The notes beneath the pieces were generated by a model. It was not told where the DNA came from. It did not search any database and saw nothing but the letters and a program-made list of their open reading frames with translations. A stretch of DNA of 43,709 bases, from contig NZ_CALMFY010000092.1 in assembly GCF_937863485.1 (NCBI RefSeq), positions 1-43,709 of the forward strand. Reading direction: 5' to 3'. Every line of letters starts with the position of its first letter. The stretch's first letter is position 1. The stretch comes from an uncultured Nostoc sp. Lineage in GTDB: Bacteria; Cyanobacteriota; Cyanobacteriia; Cyanobacteriales; Nostocaceae. Of the stretch, positions 43,334 through 43,709 are shown in pieces. The position numbers and the translations under genes were made by a program.

Positions 43334-43654
43334 TTAGCAATAATCAAATTTAACTGTAGGACTCATTTTAGCGTCAGCTGAGTGATTCTAGGGAAATGGG
43401 CATTGGGCATTGGTTATTCTCCTCTGCCCCTGTGCGCTCCATCTCTTTAATTTGACCTCATCTGGATCAAAAATTAATTTTTATGACAAATCCCCTAGAA
43501 AAATTAGCGATTTACACCTAAAATGATTAAAGGTTCGTAAAAAATTGTAAACTTGGTTAACAACCAGTTAACTTTCTGCTTATGGATGGCTTTTATATAG
43601 CCGTCTATAATATAGATACAACCTGTACTTATAAACATTTGGAGATTTGCTCTC
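43334..43654. other. psbD upstream region
   Basis: Divergent region between the UPF0367 gene and psbD. It contains a GTTAAC AACCA GTTAAC inverted repeat (near 43557-43573) and a small GGCT TTTATAT AGCC hairpin just ahead of the psbD -10 box. No other gene. Confidence 0.5.
43606..43611 (+). promoter_or_regulatory. -10 box of psbD
   Basis: A perfect TATAAT lies 44 bp ahead of the psbD ATG. The hexamer 17 bases upstream (TGGATG) is a weak -35, so an activator or extended elements may matter. GGAG at 43641-43644 is the likely Shine-Dalgarno. Confidence 0.6.
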
Positions 43655-43709
43655 ATGACCATCGCAGTTGGACGCGCCCCTAGTAGAGGGTGGTTTGACG
43701 TTCTAGACG
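43655..43709 (+). CDS. psbD: Photosystem II D2 protein, N-terminal fragment
   Basis: The window ends 18 codons into a gene that reads MTIAVGRAPSRGWFDVLD, the N-terminus of the photosystem II reaction-centre protein D2. The usual cyanobacterial start is MTIAVGRAP with a short variable part and then RGWFDVLDDWLKRDRF. D2 is a thylakoid membrane protein that binds the reaction-centre chlorophylls, pheophytin and plastoquinone QA together with D1. The rest of the gene, and probably an overlapping psbC, lie beyond the right edge. A consensus -10 box and a Shine-Dalgarno precede it. Confidence 0.95.
   Translation, partial: MTIAVGRAPSRGWFDVLD

Overview
The window reads as chromosomal DNA of a filamentous, heterocyst-type cyanobacterium (Nostoc/Anabaena group). 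The signs are many GCGATCGC (HIP1) sites, phycobilin and photosystem II genes (pcyA, a PsbP-like CyanoP, a Psb32-type TPM protein, the first codons of psbD), a DevBCA exporter, and the heptanucleotide and palindromic repeats common in Nostocales intergenic DNA.

Bases 1-7200 form an accessory, decayed region. It holds a toxin/immunity-like pair, an AT-rich DUF5677-like gene split by one amber codon, a Phd-type antitoxin next to a ruined YoeB-type toxin, a 1045-residue plasmid-type replication initiator (CyRepA1-like), and 1 kb of palindromic repeats including a 221-bp MITE-like element. An old integrated plasmid or island is the simplest reading, but this is inference.

Bases 7200-18660 are mostly core genes: a DUF2470 protein, a PPP-type phosphatase, an M48 protease, a DUF4330 protein, a ZnuA/MntC-like binding protein that has lost every expected metal ligand, a small membrane/coiled-coil cluster (YtxH, DUF948), the TPM protein, precorrin-8X methylmutase, a beta-helix protein, a cyanobacterial membrane protein and dapB. 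Bases 18660-20200 hold a possible small RNA, a hairpin series, a minisatellite and an HUH (Y1) transposase. CyanoP, maf, pcyA, the devB-devC-devA exporter, a HAD phosphatase and a Uma2 protein follow.

Bases 30200-32440 are another decayed stretch: a MAPEG fragment, an AraC-type pseudogene, palindromic elements and one small ORF. It ends in a structured leader ahead of rpsB-tsf. After these come a conserved partner gene and recG, both carrying in-frame repeat insertions, then a dead IS630 element, a class V aminotransferase, tRNA-Asn(GUU), a YacP-like NYN protein, an ECF-type ATPase, a UPF0367 protein and the start of psbD.

The most notable signals are the ligand-less metal-binding protein behind a Fur/Zur-like box, small palindromic elements sitting inside genes with in-frame TAG codons, the HUH transposase with its hairpin array, the structured rpsB leader and the unannotated small RNA candidate. 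All family names come from reading motifs by eye; no database search was run.
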